Below are positions 4,471-6,169 of a DNA stretch of 6,169 bases, in pieces; position 1 is the first letter of the stretch; the number at the start of each line of letters is the position of its first letter. The stretch lies in NCBI GenBank assembly GCA_030052355.1, contig JASIGS010000212.1, forward strand, positions 1 through 6,169, read 5' to 3'. This DNA is from Streptosporangiaceae bacterium (GTDB taxonomy: Bacteria > Actinomycetota > Actinomycetes > Streptosporangiales > Streptosporangiaceae). A program made the position numbers and the translations under genes. The notes under the pieces are model-generated. The model had not been told where the DNA came from. It made no database searches and worked only from the letters and a program-made list of their open reading frames with translations.

Positions 4471-6169
4471 TCAGCCGACGCCGCGCAGCACCGCGCCAAC
4501 TCGGCGGGCGGCCTCGGCGACGGCGGCATCCCGCGCCACGCTGGCCTCCTCCGCGGTGAGAGTCCGGTCCGGAGCGCGGAACCGCAGCGTGTAGGCGAGC
4601 GACTTGTGACCCTCGGGCACCTGGTCGCCGGCGTAGATGTCGAACAGGTTCAGGCTCTCCAGCTCGACACCGCCGACCTCCGCCGCGCCCGCGGCCAGGG
4701 CGCGCTCCACCTCCTCGGACGGCACCGAGTCGGCAACCACGAGCGCCACGTCCTGCACGGCAACGGGGTAGCTGGACAGTGACGGCGCCTGCACCGGCCC
4801 GAGCGCGGCCGCCACGGTCTCGACCACCGAGAAGTCCAGCTCCATGGCGGCGGTCCTGGCCGGCAACCCGAACGCCGCGATCACCCGCGGGTGCAGTTCG
4901 CCCGCGTGCCCGACCAGCAGCTCGCGCTCACCGTCGAGCACGACAATGGCGGCGCACCGGCCCGGATGCCAGGGCTCGAACTGATCGGCACGAACATCGA
5001 AGCTCACCCGGGACGACCGCAGCACGATCCGGGCGGCCTCGATCGCGTCCTGCCAGCCCGCCTGCCTGCCTGGACCCCACCAGCCCGACGGCTCGGCGTT
5101 CCCGGCCAGCACCGCGCCGACGTGCAGCGGCTGGTCAGGGAGCGCCGCCTCGAGCTCGGCGATCTCCTGCTCCGACGGCCCGCGGTCGACCGGCAGTATC
5201 GGCGCGAAGGGCGCGGCATCAGGACGGGGATGGAAGACCAGCCCGAACTCGTAGAGCGCAACGTCCGGCATGCCCCGGCCCACGTTCCTGGCCAGCGTCC
5301 GCAGCATGCCGGGCAGCAGCGTGGTGCGCATGAACGGCTCGTCGTCGCTGAGCGGGTTGGAGAGCCGGACCGCGCTTCGCCGCGGATCGCCGGCCGGCAG
5401 CTGCAACCGGTCGAGGTCCGCCGCCGAGGCGAACGCCTGGCTCATTACCTCGACCAGTCCGTGGTAGGCGAGCGCCCGGCTGACGGAGCGGCGCAGCCGC
5501 TGCCGCGAGGTGAGACCGCGCCCGGCCATCGCGCGGACCGCGCGAACCGGGACGTTGTCATAGCCTTCGAGCCTGATGACCTCCTCGGCCAGGTCGGCCG
5601 GGTCGGTCAGGTCGGGGCGCCACGACGGCGGCGTCACCCGCAAGGTCATGCCGCCATCACGCGCCGGCCCGGGGACTTCCTCAATGGTGCAGCCCACCTG
5701 CCGCAGCCGCGCCTGGACCGTGTCGAGACCGTACGGCCGGCCAGCTACCCGGTCGGGGTAGTCGGCGGCCATGGCGATCGTCACGGGCTCCACCTCAGTG
5801 CAGGCGTACGTGCAACCGGGGACGGCGCTGCCCCCGCCGAGCTCGGCGAGCATCGCCGCGGCACGGGCGCTGGCCCGGCGCTGCAAATCGGAGTCCACGC
5901 CACGCTCGAACCGCGCCGACGCTTCCGAGCTGAGCCGGTGCCGCCTGCTCATCCGCGCCACGCCGCGGGCGGAGAAGTGCCCGGCCTCAAGCACGAGATC
6001 GCGCGTCGAGCCGGACACCTCGCTGTCCACGCCGCCCATGGTCCCGGCCAGGCCGATCGGGCCGGTGGCGTCGGTGATGACGATGTCCTCGGCGTCGAGT
6101 TCGCGCACGACGTGGTCGATCGTCTCCAGCTTCTCGCCCGGCGTGGCCCGCCGCACCACGACAGGCCCG
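4471..6169 (-). CDS. pheT: Phenylalanine--tRNA ligase beta subunit, C-terminal 565 residues (5' end outside window)
   Basis: PheT pairs with PheS as the cytoplasmic alpha2-beta2 enzyme that charges tRNA-Phe and edits Tyr-tRNA-Phe. The reading frame is open to the right edge. The beginning is missing: about 270 residues, judging by alignment to the E. coli protein. Counting from the edge, residues 1 to about 120 are the end of the B3/B4 editing region, with GTMGG, LVLEAGHF, SRRH and SSEASARFERG. By my alignment G45, E61 and A83 match E. coli editing residues G318, E334 and A356, while S81 replaces T354, so editing is probably intact. A B5 domain follows (about 125-210), then the catalytic-like core with LSNPLSDDEPFMRTTLLPGM and ALYEFG. 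The C-terminal FDX-ACB domain (about 463-565) has YPVAVQDVALVV, LFDIY and GHKSLAYTLRFRAPDRTLT. The stop is TGA at 4473-4471. It is presumably the last gene of a pheS-pheT operon entering from the right; pheS is not visible. Confidence 0.97.
   Translation of the reverse strand, partial: GPVVVRRATPGEKLETIDHVVRELDAEDIVITDATGPIGLAGTMGGVDSEVSGSTRDLVLEAGHFSARGVARMSRRHRLSSEASARFERGVDSDLQRRASARAAAMLAELGGGSAVPGCTYACTEVEPVTIAMAADYPDRVAGRPYGLDTVQARLRQVGCTIEEVPGPARDGGMTLRVTPPSWRPDLTDPADLAEEVIRLEGYDNVPVRAVRAMAGRGLTSRQRLRRSVSRALAYHGLVEVMSQAFASAADLDRLQLPAGDPRRSAVRLSNPLSDDEPFMRTTLLPGMLRTLARNVGRGMPDVALYEFGLVFHPRPDAAPFAPILPVDRGPSEQEIAELEAALPDQPLHVGAVLAGNAEPSGWWGPGRQAGWQDAIEAARIVLRSSRVSFDVRADQFEPWHPGRCAAIVVLDGERELLVGHAGELHPRVIAAFGLPARTAAMELDFSVVETVAAALGPVQAPSLSSYPVAVQDVALVVADSVPSEEVERALAAGAAEVGGVELESLNLFDIYAGDQVPEGHKSLAYTLRFRAPDRTLTAEEASVARDAAVAEAARRVGAVLRGVG

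Noticed and set aside
4390..4782. Plus-strand frame of 130 codons beginning in the gap and entering pheT
   Set aside because: Most of it is antisense to the well-conserved FDX-ACB region of pheT. It has a GTG start without a ribosome site.

Overview
The window suggests a high-GC actinomycete chromosome (Actinomycetota). The evidence is dense G/C-ending codons, shadow reading frames on both strands, and a phenylalanyl-tRNA synthetase beta subunit of actinobacterial type. Genus cannot be told from this stretch. Every gene I can support lies on the minus strand, so transcription runs from high to low coordinates.

Right to left: (1) 4471-6169 is the 3' two thirds of pheT, with the editing-site region, B5, the core and the C-terminal anticodon-binding domain. 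(2) 4214-4470 is a 257-base gap with two GC-rich hairpins, either weak terminators for pheT or leader structures, and the ribosome site of the next gene. (3) 1406-4213 encodes a 935-residue exported protein: a signal peptide, then twelve NHL-type repeats of about 62-73 residues, arranged as two likely six-bladed beta-propellers. Its last ~67 residues are not repeat. Part of that tail looks like the DNA of a decayed LuxR/NarL-type helix-turn-helix, read across one frame change. (4) 192-1409 encodes a 405-residue exported protein whose start overlaps the previous stop in an ATGA. It has seven '[VIA]W ... G-x-x-W' units and looks like a seven-bladed propeller closed by its N-terminus. (5) 73-191 holds a candidate promoter (TTGACA, 17-base spacer) with two short palindromes and a good ribosome site. 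(6) 1-72 is the start of a third exported gene. Its signal peptide matches that of gene 4, so a tandem paralogue runs off the left edge.

Taken together, a housekeeping gene is followed by an accessory cassette of exported beta-propeller proteins. No catalytic domain is visible in them, so a surface or matrix role (binding, adhesion, scaffold) is the most that can be inferred. The cassette shows signs of rearrangement: a possibly truncated NHL protein, a regulator remnant at its 3' end, a gene start on the edge of that scar, and signal-peptide duplication. I see no RNA genes, CRISPR arrays, insertion sequences or replication origins.
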